Shown: positions 19,095-28,500 of the stretch, one piece after another | How the letters are laid out: every line of letters starts with the position of its first letter | How positions within the stretch are numbered: the first letter of the stretch is position 1 | DNA from: Maribacter huludaoensis | GTDB taxonomy: Bacteria; Bacteroidota; Bacteroidia; Flavobacteriales; Flavobacteriaceae | DNA: 64,000 nt | NCBI RefSeq assembly: GCF_029350945.1 | Contig: NZ_JARKMS010000002.1 | Coordinates: 156,145-220,144, forward strand | Direction: 5' to 3' | Notes under the pieces: model-generated | The model's input: the letters and a program-made list of their open reading frames with translations, nothing else | What the model was told of the DNA's origin: nothing | The model's database searches: none | Made by a program: the position numbers and the translations under genes

Positions 19095-20066
19095 ATGAAA
19101 AAGAGAAATTATGGTATAGATTTTTTAAAATTTATTGCTGCAGTAATGATTACCAATAGTCATTATGCACCATTATACGAAGACCATAATGTTAGCTTTG
19201 CAACATTTGGTGTTCAGGGTAATGCATTGTTTTTTTTTGTATCAGGTTTATTCTTGACAAATATTCAAAAGAAGGATGGAAATTATGTCAGATTTGATTT
19301 TTGGGTAAGGAAGAAATTTATCCGTTTATGGCCAAGTCTAATTGTTGTAGCTGTTTTTTCTAATCTTTTATTCTCTAAAGAAATTGGATGGTACGATTTT
19401 ATTTTAGCAGGTGATTTTTGGTTTGTAAGATGTTTTATAGTTAGCTTTTCTATAATTTATTTCTTAATTAAATATTTAGATAAATACTTGATACAAATGC
19501 TGTTTTTCTCTATTTTTCTTACTTCTCTTTATATTTATTTATCACCAAAAACAGGCAAAAGTATATTTCATGAATTTCATTATATCATCTATTTTAGTTC
19601 TATGCTTTTAGGTTCTTATATTGGGAGGAGTAGAAAAAATATTACAGGTACAAACCTACTAATTGATTTAATTTTTTGCGTAATTTCTTTTATTCTTTAT
19701 TTCATAGTAATGTACTTTGGAAAGGGCAAAGTTGATAATTGGTATTATATACAATTACTTGCAGTTTTTCCATTATTATCTTTCTTATATTATTCATATA
19801 AAATTGTAAATTATCAATGGTGTAATACACTTGCTAATTATAAGATTTGGTTTTTCGTTTCAATCATTTCAGCATTAACTTATGAGATTTATCTTGTTCA
19901 ATTTATTGTTATAACAGATGTTTTTAATTATTGGTATCCTTTCAATACAATAATTGTTTTCACTTTAATACTTTCAGCAGCTTATGTCTTACGTATAGCA
20001 ACAAATTTCTTTTTACAGTTGTTTTCCAATAAGAATTGGAGTGTTGAACAAACTTTTTATTTGTAA
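19095..20066 (+). CDS. Acyltransferase 3 family membrane protein (OafA/YrhL-like)
   Basis: 323 residues, about ten hydrophobic segments. The N-terminus NYGIDFLKFIAAVMITNSHY is the family motif in which an Arg/Lys-x10-His pattern carries the catalytic histidine. GNALFFFVSGLFL follows, again typical of the second helix. These proteins transfer acyl groups to surface sugars or other acceptors. Together with the MBOAT/SGNH pair this suggests that the locus A polymer carries more than one acyl decoration. Substrate unknown. Confidence 0.82.
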   Translation: MKKRNYGIDFLKFIAAVMITNSHYAPLYEDHNVSFATFGVQGNALFFFVSGLFLTNIQKKDGNYVRFDFWVRKKFIRLWPSLIVVAVFSNLLFSKEIGWYDFILAGDFWFVRCFIVSFSIIYFLIKYLDKYLIQMLFFSIFLTSLYIYLSPKTGKSIFHEFHYIIYFSSMLLGSYIGRSRKNITGTNLLIDLIFCVISFILYFIVMYFGKGKVDNWYYIQLLAVFPLLSFLYYSYKIVNYQWCNTLANYKIWFFVSIISALTYEIYLVQFIVITDVFNYWYPFNTIIVFTLILSAAYVLRIATNFFLQLFSNKNWSVEQTFYL

Positions 20067-20116
20067 ATATTCTTAAATAAATAAGGTTAGTAATATTTCG
20101 CTCCGCAAGTAGCGTA

Positions 20117-21142
20117 ATGTTTAAGCATAAATTATATAAATATATGTATAGAGTAAAACTTTCTATAGCCAAAGACAATGTGGGTGTTCAGCGTCAGACA
20201 CCTTCTGGTCTAGCTAAATGGGGAAATTATGAATTTTATATCAACCAAGAAGTTGAAAGTCCTGATTTTTGGGTATTTTATAGTAAAGGTGAAAAAAAAA
20301 CAGAAACCTGTATAATTGCACCTGAAAATACACTTTTTGTAACGGGTGAACCGGAAGCTATTTATCACTATGCAAACAGTTTTGTGAATCAATTTGGTAA
20401 AATTGTGGTATGTCAAAAAACATTGAAACATAACAATCAAATACACTTTCAGCCTGGCTTAGCATGGCATATAGGGAAGATACAGGACCATAATGGTAAA
20501 GTCAGGTTTTCTAAAAATTATGATAATTTTAAATATGATACGCCACCGGTAAAATCCAAATTAATTTCCGTAATAACTAGTAATAAGGCTTTTACTAAAG
20601 GGCATCAAGAAAGGATAGATTTTGTATTAAAGCTAAAGGAACATTTTGGAGATAAAATTGACTTATTTGGTAGGGGCTTTAATGATTTTGATGATAAGTG
20701 GGATGTTATAGCCCCTTATAAATATCATGTAGTTATTGAAAATTCGGCATATCCGGATTATTGGTCAGAAAAATTAGCGGATAGTTATTTAGGCAACGCT
20801 TACCCTATATACTATGGTTGTACCAATCTAGAAAAATATTTTCATGAAGATGCGTATTCTAAAATTGATATTAATGATTTTGAAAGCTCCGTAAAAATTA
20901 TTGAAAAAATTCTTGAAGAGGAATATTATGAGCAAAGAATATCTCAGGTTAAAGAGGCAAAAAACTTAGTGTTAGACGAGTATAATTTGTTTGCATTACT
21001 TGCATCACAATTTGATACTATGAATCCAAATGCTACAAAAAAACAAGTGACAATTAAGCATGATACGGCTTTCATCGATTTTGTTAAAGTAAAGATTATT
21101 ATCTATCGTATTATTAATACCTTAAGAATGAAATTTAAATAG
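20117..21142 (+). CDS. Glycosyltransferase family 10 (fucosyltransferase-like)
   Basis: 341 residues. The C-terminal donor domain has YKYHVVIENSAYPDYWSEKL followed by LGNAYPIYYGCTNLEKYF, the pattern that alpha-1,3/1,4-fucosyltransferases use for GDP-fucose binding (E-N-S ... D-Y-x-T/S-E-K-L). The N-terminal half is acceptor-side and less conserved. The GDP-L-fucose pathway genes gmd and fcl lie in the same window on the minus strand (33193-35436), supporting fucose or a related GDP-sugar as the donor. Its TAG stop shares a base with a GTG that starts the next reading frame. Confidence 0.8.
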   Translation: MFKHKLYKYMYRVKLSIAKDNVGVQRQTPSGLAKWGNYEFYINQEVESPDFWVFYSKGEKKTETCIIAPENTLFVTGEPEAIYHYANSFVNQFGKIVVCQKTLKHNNQIHFQPGLAWHIGKIQDHNGKVRFSKNYDNFKYDTPPVKSKLISVITSNKAFTKGHQERIDFVLKLKEHFGDKIDLFGRGFNDFDDKWDVIAPYKYHVVIENSAYPDYWSEKLADSYLGNAYPIYYGCTNLEKYFHEDAYSKIDINDFESSVKIIEKILEEEYYEQRISQVKEAKNLVLDEYNLFALLASQFDTMNPNATKKQVTIKHDTAFIDFVKVKIIIYRIINTLRMKFK

Positions 21143-21277
21143 TGGCAACATTTAGTAAAAAAGAGCGGGTTATTGCGGCAATTTTATCTGCAACACCAGG
21201 TTTAAAAGCCTTTTTAAAGGGTGTTTATATTTCAATAAACGCTAAACTTCATAAATAAGGACTATATAATTAGGGTG
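21142..21277 (+). pseudogene. Out-of-frame N-terminal segment of the beta-propeller gene
   Basis: GTG at 21142 overlaps the stop of the GT10 gene (TAGTG) and reads MATFSKKERVIAAILSATPG and onward, ending at a TAA at 21256-21258. Skipping one base at AAATAAGG joins it to ...KKDYIIRVMEEPV, the frame of the next gene, without any further stop. The segment looks like the basic amphipathic leader helix found in front of related propeller proteins. I read it as the true N-terminus separated by a one-base frameshift; a separate 38-residue peptide is the alternative. Confidence 0.5.
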
Positions 21278-22432
21278 ATGGAAGAACCGGTTAACATTAA
21301 ACTTATAGATTTCTTAACCAACTATGATGCTGAATCTGAAACGTTTGGTGGGTATTATGACATAGCAACAGTTAATAATAAGGGTCAGGTTCTTTCCCAT
21401 TTAAGTTCTATCGCGTCCGTTAATTTGCCATCAGATACTGTACCGGTAGATATCTTGATTACAGATTTATACCATGGTACAACAAAGAAAATAGCACAGT
21501 CAAAAGCGTATAATTGGCAACAAGGCACGCGGTTACAATGGTTAAATGAAGAGCTATTTGTTTTTAATGATTTTGATGAAGATTTAATAAAGTACGGATC
21601 TAAAGTGTTTTCCACGAAAGAGAATTCATTGATTAAAGTTTTTGATTATCCCGTACAGGCAATCTACAAAGACCAGTATTTTCTCTCTATAAATTATCAA
21701 CGTTTATTGGCCATGCGACCAGACTATGTTTACCGCAGCTTACCACCATTACAGCAGTCTGAATTAAAGAGTCTTAAGGATGACGGTATTTGGAAAATAG
21801 ATTATGCTACGGGCAATACAACAATGTTACACATTATAGAAGATGTAGTAAATGTAGATATAAAAGATATTTTTAAAGATTGTACCCATAAATTGAACCA
21901 TGTGATTATACAACCAGATGGAAAAGGATTTATGTTTATTCATCGCTATTTTCAAGGTAAAAGAAGATTTGATAGATTAATGTATTCAGATTTTGAAACT
22001 ATTAAAGTTTTAATTGATGAAGAATATGTAAGCCATTGTTATTGGCTAGATAATGAGACTATTTTAGGCTATTTAAAAGCCAATGGAGAAAATGGATATT
22101 ATTATTTGGGACTAGATGGAGTTGCAACGTTATGTCCAGAAATGACAGCATTGCAATTAGGTGACGGTCATCCAAGTAGTTTTGGGGATTGGATAGTTTT
22201 TGATTCCTATCCTGACAAAAGTAGAATGCAGAAACTATATCTTTTTCATAGAAAAACAAAACAATTACATTGTTTGGCTGAATTGTTTCAAAGTACAAAA
22301 TACAAGAATGAAACACGTTGCGATTTGCACCCTAGGTTTTCTACTAGTGGAGAATATATAAGTTTTGATACTGTTTATCAAGGTAAAAGAAGACAACATG
22401 TAATTGATATTAAATCAATTTTATCACTATAA
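21278..22432 (+). CDS. Beta-propeller-like protein of polysaccharide loci, unknown function
   Basis: 384 residues from the ATG at 21278 (a GTG lies just before it). Seen: ETFGGYYDIATVN near residue 20, then repeated strand patterns such as RLQWLNEELFVFNDF, DGKGFMFIHRYFQGKRRFDRL and TSGEYISFDTVYQGKRRQHV, which fit propeller blades of about 45 residues. No signal peptide or membrane segment. Proteins of this type are common beside glycosyltransferases in Bacteroidota surface-sugar clusters, but I know of no assigned reaction. The natural start is probably the out-of-frame segment at 21142. Confidence 0.65.
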   Translation: MEEPVNIKLIDFLTNYDAESETFGGYYDIATVNNKGQVLSHLSSIASVNLPSDTVPVDILITDLYHGTTKKIAQSKAYNWQQGTRLQWLNEELFVFNDFDEDLIKYGSKVFSTKENSLIKVFDYPVQAIYKDQYFLSINYQRLLAMRPDYVYRSLPPLQQSELKSLKDDGIWKIDYATGNTTMLHIIEDVVNVDIKDIFKDCTHKLNHVIIQPDGKGFMFIHRYFQGKRRFDRLMYSDFETIKVLIDEEYVSHCYWLDNETILGYLKANGENGYYYLGLDGVATLCPEMTALQLGDGHPSSFGDWIVFDSYPDKSRMQKLYLFHRKTKQLHCLAELFQSTKYKNETRCDLHPRFSTSGEYISFDTVYQGKRRQHVIDIKSILSL

Positions 22433-22452
22433 TTTTTTAAGAAATACAATAA

Positions 22453-23286
22453 ATGACTGAACGTTCCCTCTCGGTAATCATGTCTGTTTACTATAAAGAA
22501 AAACCGGCATATCTAGAACTTGCTTTAGATAGTATATGGACGCTACAAACTTTAAAACCTACACAAATTATCCTCATTGAGGATGGAGAATTAACTGATG
22601 AGTTAAATGTCATTATTGAAAAATGGAAGCAAGTTTTACAGGATATCTTATTGATTCATAAAAATAAGACCAACGTAGGCTTAACAAAATCTTTGAATAT
22701 TGGTATCAATCACGCTACGGGTCAATATATTGCTCGTATGGATAGTGACGACGTGTCCGTTTCTGGTCGGTTTATTAAGCAAGTTGAATATTTAGAAAAA
22801 CACAAAGATTATTCAGTGGTTGGCTCCTTGGCACAAGAGATAGATGAAGATGGTAACTATACCAATATTAGGACATATCCAATAACAGATGAAGAAGTCA
22901 GAAATTATATATGTAAAGCCTGCCCCTTGCAACATGCCGGCGTTATGTTTAAAAGGGAAATTTTTGATAATGGTATACGGTATAACGAAGATTACAGATT
23001 AACTCAGGATTTGGCGCTTTGGTTTACAATCTTGTCTATGGGTTATAAAATAGGTAATATCCCTGAGTGTTTAATTCAATTTAGAATAACGCAAGATTCC
23101 TTTATATCAAGAGATAAATCTAAAGGGCTTCATGAATTTAAGATTTATATGAAAGGTATATTGCAATTAAAAGGTGTAACCTGGCGCTATGTGTATCCAT
23201 TAAGTAGAATAATAATGAGATATATGCCACCCAGACTTATCAAGATAATTTACAATAGTCCATTAAGAAAATTAATATTAAAGTAA
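22453..23286 (+). CDS. Glycosyltransferase family 2
   Basis: 277 residues, GT-A fold. LSVIMSVYYKEKPAYLELALDSI at the start, then IILIEDGE and ATGQYIARMDSDDVSVSGRF with the metal-binding DSDD, then PLQHAGVMFKREIF and YRLTQDLALWFTIL, where the D of TQDL is in the position of the catalytic base. This pattern resembles AmsE-like transferases of exopolysaccharide loci. It is the last plus-strand gene of the locus A run and converges on a lipoprotein gene ten bases away. Confidence 0.88.
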   Translation: MTERSLSVIMSVYYKEKPAYLELALDSIWTLQTLKPTQIILIEDGELTDELNVIIEKWKQVLQDILLIHKNKTNVGLTKSLNIGINHATGQYIARMDSDDVSVSGRFIKQVEYLEKHKDYSVVGSLAQEIDEDGNYTNIRTYPITDEEVRNYICKACPLQHAGVMFKREIFDNGIRYNEDYRLTQDLALWFTILSMGYKIGNIPECLIQFRITQDSFISRDKSKGLHEFKIYMKGILQLKGVTWRYVYPLSRIIMRYMPPRLIKIIYNSPLRKLILK

Positions 23287-23295
23287 TTATATCTG

Positions 23296-24141
23296 CTAAT
23301 TGCTATTTGCATTTTCATTAATACCAATACCTCCACTAGAAATTATCTTATTAGTGTCTGTTGCATCTAAAATTTGAATTTGTCCATTAAGGTTTAAAAG
23401 TTCAGAATAGGAAATGGTCGTATTATTCAGTTCTTTTATCTCGTTAAAACTATATCCATTAAGTTCACTTGTAATAGAATTTAAATTATAGGTTTCTACC
23501 TCAGGCGAAATATTTTCCCGCAAAATATGTAAAGAACTGGGTAATTCTGTATTTTGATTGATGTCAAATACATTTATGGTCAGTGATGTTGTGCCTTTTT
23601 TTCTTTCTTCGAATAATGCAAGTCCGTTTATTGCACCTTCAGGTGAAAATAAGTTATACGTTATGCTATTACCAGTTCGTTCATTGGGTCCAAGATCGGC
23701 ATAAGCAACTAATACGCCAGTAGAACTATCCTCAATTGCTAAATAGCCGTCAAATTCAGAAAGCTCATTGTATGAAATAATCGTTCCATTTGCCAGCTTA
23801 GAAATTGTAGTAGAGCTTTTACCATTTTCACCTTGTATTTCATTTAGTTCTAATGCGATGCCTCCACCTATATTAGCAGTGTTTCTACGTAACCGAACTG
23901 GGTTGTCAATACCTTTGAAAGTATTATTCAATTGTACTAAAATTGTAGTGGAACCATTGGTGTTTTCTGCAAAATTTATGGTTCCGTTTAAATCAGAGAA
24001 ATTCGTATTTAAAACGTTATATTCTTTGTTTTTGCCAGTTGGCGTAGCTGGCGGGTCGTCATCTTTACTACAATTTAATAGAGAAAATGTGAGCAATATC
24101 AACAACAAGTGCCTTTTAAAAAAAATGTTCTTTTTGGTCAT
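23296..24141 (-). CDS. Lipoprotein with two related domains, unknown function
   Basis: 281 residues. Lipoprotein signal: KRHLLLILLTFSLLNC, then SKDDDPPATPTG, the acidic post-cysteine stretch usual for surface export in Bacteroidota. The mature part contains two similar units: GTIISYNELSEFDGYLAIED...ADLGPNE and TTISYSELLNLNGQIQILD...GGIGINE, so it looks like an internal duplication of about 120 residues. No catalytic motif is visible. It is divergent from the GH lipoprotein at 24324 and may share its regulation. Confidence 0.65.
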   Translation of the reverse strand: MTKKNIFFKRHLLLILLTFSLLNCSKDDDPPATPTGKNKEYNVLNTNFSDLNGTINFAENTNGSTTILVQLNNTFKGIDNPVRLRRNTANIGGGIALELNEIQGENGKSSTTISKLANGTIISYNELSEFDGYLAIEDSSTGVLVAYADLGPNERTGNSITYNLFSPEGAINGLALFEERKKGTTSLTINVFDINQNTELPSSLHILRENISPEVETYNLNSITSELNGYSFNEIKELNNTTISYSELLNLNGQIQILDATDTNKIISSGGIGINENANSN

Positions 24142-24253
24142 TTATATTTATTTTTAAGATTGAAATTAATGAAATAAATAGTCTTATAATCAACAATTTT
24201 TCAATTTATCCATTAAATAATGGATTTTATCGTTATTCGTTTTAAATATTAAA

Positions 24254-24287
24254 TTTGGCATTAGCTTTATTATTATATTTATATTTC
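24254..24287 (+). promoter_or_regulatory. Possible Bacteroidota-type promoter
   Basis: TTTG at 24254-24257 and TATATTTC at 24280-24287 resemble the -33/-7 pair TTTG and TAnnTTTG. The spacer is 22 bases, slightly longer than usual, and the last base of the -7 box differs. It would serve the lipoprotein/synthase pair beginning at 24324. Confidence 0.3.
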
Positions 24288-24323
24288 TCCCCCACCCTTT
24301 TTATTTACAGCTAAATTTAATTC

Positions 24324-25598
24324 ATGCCGCATAATAATTTTGGTATAATAATATTGATATCCATATTGCTTATAGCTTGCTCGGATACTAAAGATTTTTC
24401 CAATAATAAAGTTAGTGTTTTAAAAACAACAGAAGGTTATCGGATATTCCGTAATGGAAAACCTTTTTTAATAAAAGGTGCTTCTGGTGGTTACTATTTT
24501 GAAGAACTTAAATCAGCAGGTGCTAATACCGTTCGCCTTTATGATACCTTAGATCTTAAACAAAAGTTAGATTTGGCAGATAGCCTTGGTCTTGCAGTAA
24601 TAGTTGATATTCCGTTACAAATTAAGAACATGAATTATATAGATCCAGATGCTATTGTCTGGATTAGTGAATTTGTCAATACGTATAAAGATCATCCTGC
24701 TTTGCTAAGTTGGTTGTTAGGTAATGAAGTCTATTTCCCTCAAATTTTGTCTAATGGTGTTACTATAAAATTTAACGCAATATTAGACGAAATTCATCGA
24801 ATTGATCCAAATCATCCTGTTAGTACTGCTGTGTCAACTGGTGCGGTCAAAGAAATATTAGCAATAAAAATGAAAAGCCCCAACATTGACTTTATCTCCA
24901 TTAATGTTTTTGGGCGTATTAATGATTTTGATAATGTAAAACGATTATTATTTTTATGGCAAGGACCGTATTTGCTTTCTGAATGGGGTAATAATGGACC
25001 CTGGGAATCAAATGCTACAACTTGGCAAGCGCCTTTAGAGCATACAAGTACCAAAAAGGGAGAAGAATTCAGAAATCGTTACATAAATGTGATAGATAAA
25101 ATAGATGATGGTCGTTTTCTAGGCAGTTTGGCATTTTATTGGGGGCAAAAACAAGAGACTACGCATACTTGGTTTAGTCTGTTTGATGAACAGGGTTTAA
25201 AAACGCAAGTCGTCCATGAACTAAAAAACGTTTGGAGTGACAAAAAGGATAGCTATAAAGGACCAGAAATTAAAAAAATTTTACTGAATGATAAAGAAGG
25301 TTGGCACAATATGGTTTTTACACCCAATGAAATTATAAAAGGAAAAATTTTTTTAGGTAATGTGGGAAGTGACTATGAATTTCAATGGCAAATTTTACCT
25401 GAGAAATGGGGTAGGTCATCTTATGATGAGGTCATTTACAATCAAGATGAATTGATTGTAAATGAAGATGAAAATAGTGTTTTATTTAAATGCCCAGAAA
25501 TTAAAGGACCTTACCGTTTGTATTACAAAATCACCAATGAAACAGGCTATTTTGCCACTGCAAATATTCCGTTTTATAGTATGAATAAAATTAATTAA
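24324..25598 (+). CDS. GH-A clan glycoside hydrolase lipoprotein (GH2/GH5-like barrel)
   Basis: 424 residues. Lipobox LLIAC near residue 19. The barrel starts with GYRIFRNGKPFLIKGASGG, typical of GH2-type catalytic domains. The probable acid/base is E135 in LLGNEVYFP and the probable nucleophile is E220 in LLSEWGNNGP. A C-terminal beta-sandwich of about 100 residues follows. The stop overlaps the start of the synthase fusion (TTAATTAATGG), so the two are translationally coupled. The fusion contains a related barrel at its own C-terminus. Likely trims or transglycosylates the polymer made by its partner; substrate unknown. Confidence 0.75.
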   Translation: MPHNNFGIIILISILLIACSDTKDFSNNKVSVLKTTEGYRIFRNGKPFLIKGASGGYYFEELKSAGANTVRLYDTLDLKQKLDLADSLGLAVIVDIPLQIKNMNYIDPDAIVWISEFVNTYKDHPALLSWLLGNEVYFPQILSNGVTIKFNAILDEIHRIDPNHPVSTAVSTGAVKEILAIKMKSPNIDFISINVFGRINDFDNVKRLLFLWQGPYLLSEWGNNGPWESNATTWQAPLEHTSTKKGEEFRNRYINVIDKIDDGRFLGSLAFYWGQKQETTHTWFSLFDEQGLKTQVVHELKNVWSDKKDSYKGPEIKKILLNDKEGWHNMVFTPNEIIKGKIFLGNVGSDYEFQWQILPEKWGRSSYDEVIYNQDELIVNEDENSVLFKCPEIKGPYRLYYKITNETGYFATANIPFYSMNKIN

Positions 25599-28500
25599 TG
25601 GATAAAAAACCAATGAAGGCTCCATCTAAAATAGAACTTAAAGTTCTCAGGTTTATGATTTTAGTTGGTGTATTTAGTCTAGTTCAATTCTTCTATTATT
25701 TCCTGCAGCCAGCATATAGAGGAGCAACATTTTTGTACGTATTACTATGTATCGTACTTGCCTATGGTGCGTTAAGAAATTTATATTTATGGTATCATTA
25801 CTACGCTATCTCTATACCTGTAAAACCAGAAAGCTATAAAAAGTATACAGTTGATATATTGACTACATATTTTCCTGGCGAACCATATGAGATGATATGT
25901 GGTACTCTAAAAGCAATTCAAAAGATTACTTATCCTCATACCACTTATTTATGTGATGAAGCAAATGATCCTTATTTAATTGATTTTTGTAATAAGAATG
26001 GAATTGTACATGTAACCAGAAATCATAGAACAGATGCCAAGGCCGGTAATATTAATAACGCCCTAAAAATTGCCACAGGTGAAATTGCATTAATTCTAGA
26101 TCCAGACCATATTCCCAAACCAAATTTTTTAGATGAAGTTATTCCTTATTTTGAGGATGAAAAAATTGGATACGTACAAGTCGTTCAGGCATATTACAAT
26201 AAGGTACATTCTTTGGTTGCAAGAGGTGCAGCGGAACAAACATTTCATTTTTATGGACCCATGATGATGTCTATGAACTCCTATGGTACGGTAAACGCTA
26301 TTGGTGCAAATTGTACTTTTAGACGATCGGCTCTTGATAGTATAGGTGGTCATGCTCCCGGTCTTGCCGAAGATATGCATACTTCTATGCTTTTACATGC
26401 AAAAGGGTGGAAATCTGTTTATGTTCCAGAATTGGTAGCTACTGGAATGGCACCATTGGATTTGACTTCATATTTTAAACAACAATTGAAATGGTCAAGA
26501 GGCGTTTTTGAACTTTTATATGTAGTGTATCCAAAAATTTTTAAGAAGTTGACTATCAGACAAAAATTACATTATGCATTACTACCAATGCATTATTTAA
26601 TAGGTTTTATTTATTTGATAAGTTTTGCTATTCCTATAACTTCTTTATTTACTTCTTCAATGCCTTGGACGGGTAATTTTTTGAAATTCATAGCTATAAG
26701 TATCCCATTATTTGTTAGTAATTTATGTATTAGAGTTTACGTTCAAAAATGGGTCATAGAGCGCAGTGAGCGTGGTTTTCACGTTATAGGTGGTGTTTTG
26801 CAGATTGTTACATGGTGGATATTTATACTAGGGGTGGTGTATACATTTATTCGTAAAAAAGTGCCATACCTGCCTACTCCAAAAGATGAGGAAGGTACAA
26901 ATTATAAAATAATTATTCCTAATATGGTGATTGCAGTATTATCAATGACCGCCATTATTTATGGGTTACAAACCAATATTACACCTTTTTCAATTTGTAT
27001 GATGGGTTTTGCTTTTTTGAATATATTATTTATGCTATTTAGTTTATACTTAGCATCAAGAATTACTAATAAAAATGAGATTTTACGTAATTCATTAAAA
27101 CGAGATGTTATTGATTTCCTTAAAATCATTAAAGGAAAAATTATAGATGGTTCTGATTATGTTTTTAGGTTCACCCGAATAATTGCGCTTCCACTGGTAT
27201 GTTTTGCTGTTTTTATTTCATTGTATGCTGTAAACTCATTAGAAGAGAAACAATGGAATGCTATTAAACCAGAACCAGTGGAAATAGAAGAATACCTGTA
27301 TAAAGGAATTTTTTATCCTTCTCAAAATAATGGACTTTCAAATCTTGATTTAATAGATAATGTTGAGATTAAAAACAACGTGAATTTTGATATGGTATCT
27401 TTTTATATACCATGGGGAGACACTTTAAATTCTTCTTTAGACAATAAATATTTAGAAAAAATTTTGCTTAATAATGCTACGCCGCTTATAACTTGGGAGC
27501 CATGGTTGACAAATTTTTCATTTTCAGATTCCATAATAAACACTAAGAATAGAGGTCAACAATTAAATTTAATTAGAAAAGGGCATTTTGATAAATATAT
27601 TAAACAGTTCGCAATTTCATTAAGAGAGATAAAACACCCCGTGTTTTTGCGTTTTGCTCATGAATTTGACAACCCTGGTTATCCTTGGTACAACGAAAAC
27701 AAAACAGCTGCGAGCGATTTTGTTAAAACTTGGCGGTACATATATGATATATTCTCTAAAGAACATGTTGACAATGTTAAGTGGGTGTGGAATCCATGGA
27801 AATCTAATAAAATCGAAGAATTCTATCCTGGTGATGCTTATGTAGATTGGTTGGGTGTGGATATTTTGAATTATGGAAGCCTGAACGAAGATGGAGTTTC
27901 CTATAGTTTTTCAGAATTATATGCACCTTATAAAAATGTATTTACAAAAATTACCGACAAGCCAATTCTTATAGCCGAACTTGGAAGTTTAAAAATGGGT
28001 AGTAATCAAAAAATATGGCTTAAAAATGCTTCTGAAAGTATTATAACAGAACATAGGGAAATTAGAGGTGCGGTATTTTTTAATAGTTCATTGGACTATA
28101 ATATTCCGGTCCAAAATAATAATGATTCTATTAAATATTTAGACTGGACTTTCAATACCCCAAAATTTAAAAATATTTCATTGTTTGAGAAAACGATAAA
28201 TAGCAAATTTGTAGTACCTGATAGTTTAATTAGATTCAAAGGGGAATGGCAAGGAAAAAGTTTAAGTACAAATCTTAGAGGAGTTAATTACAATAAGGCT
28301 GAAAATTGGTTCTCTAACAATTATGTTGCAGACAAAAACGAACTTATTAAAGATTTTAGATTAATGCGTCAAGCAGGTATCAATACTCTTAAATACAACC
28401 AATCGGTAATTTATGATTTTAATGTATTAAAATATGCAGAGGGAGAACAACTAGATGTTATATATTCTTTTTGGATACCATCTGATTTGGATTTTATCAA

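Noticed and set aside
23768-24157. 129-residue plus-strand frame
   Set aside because: It is a shadow of the minus-strand lipoprotein, which has a signal peptide, a lipobox and internal repeats.
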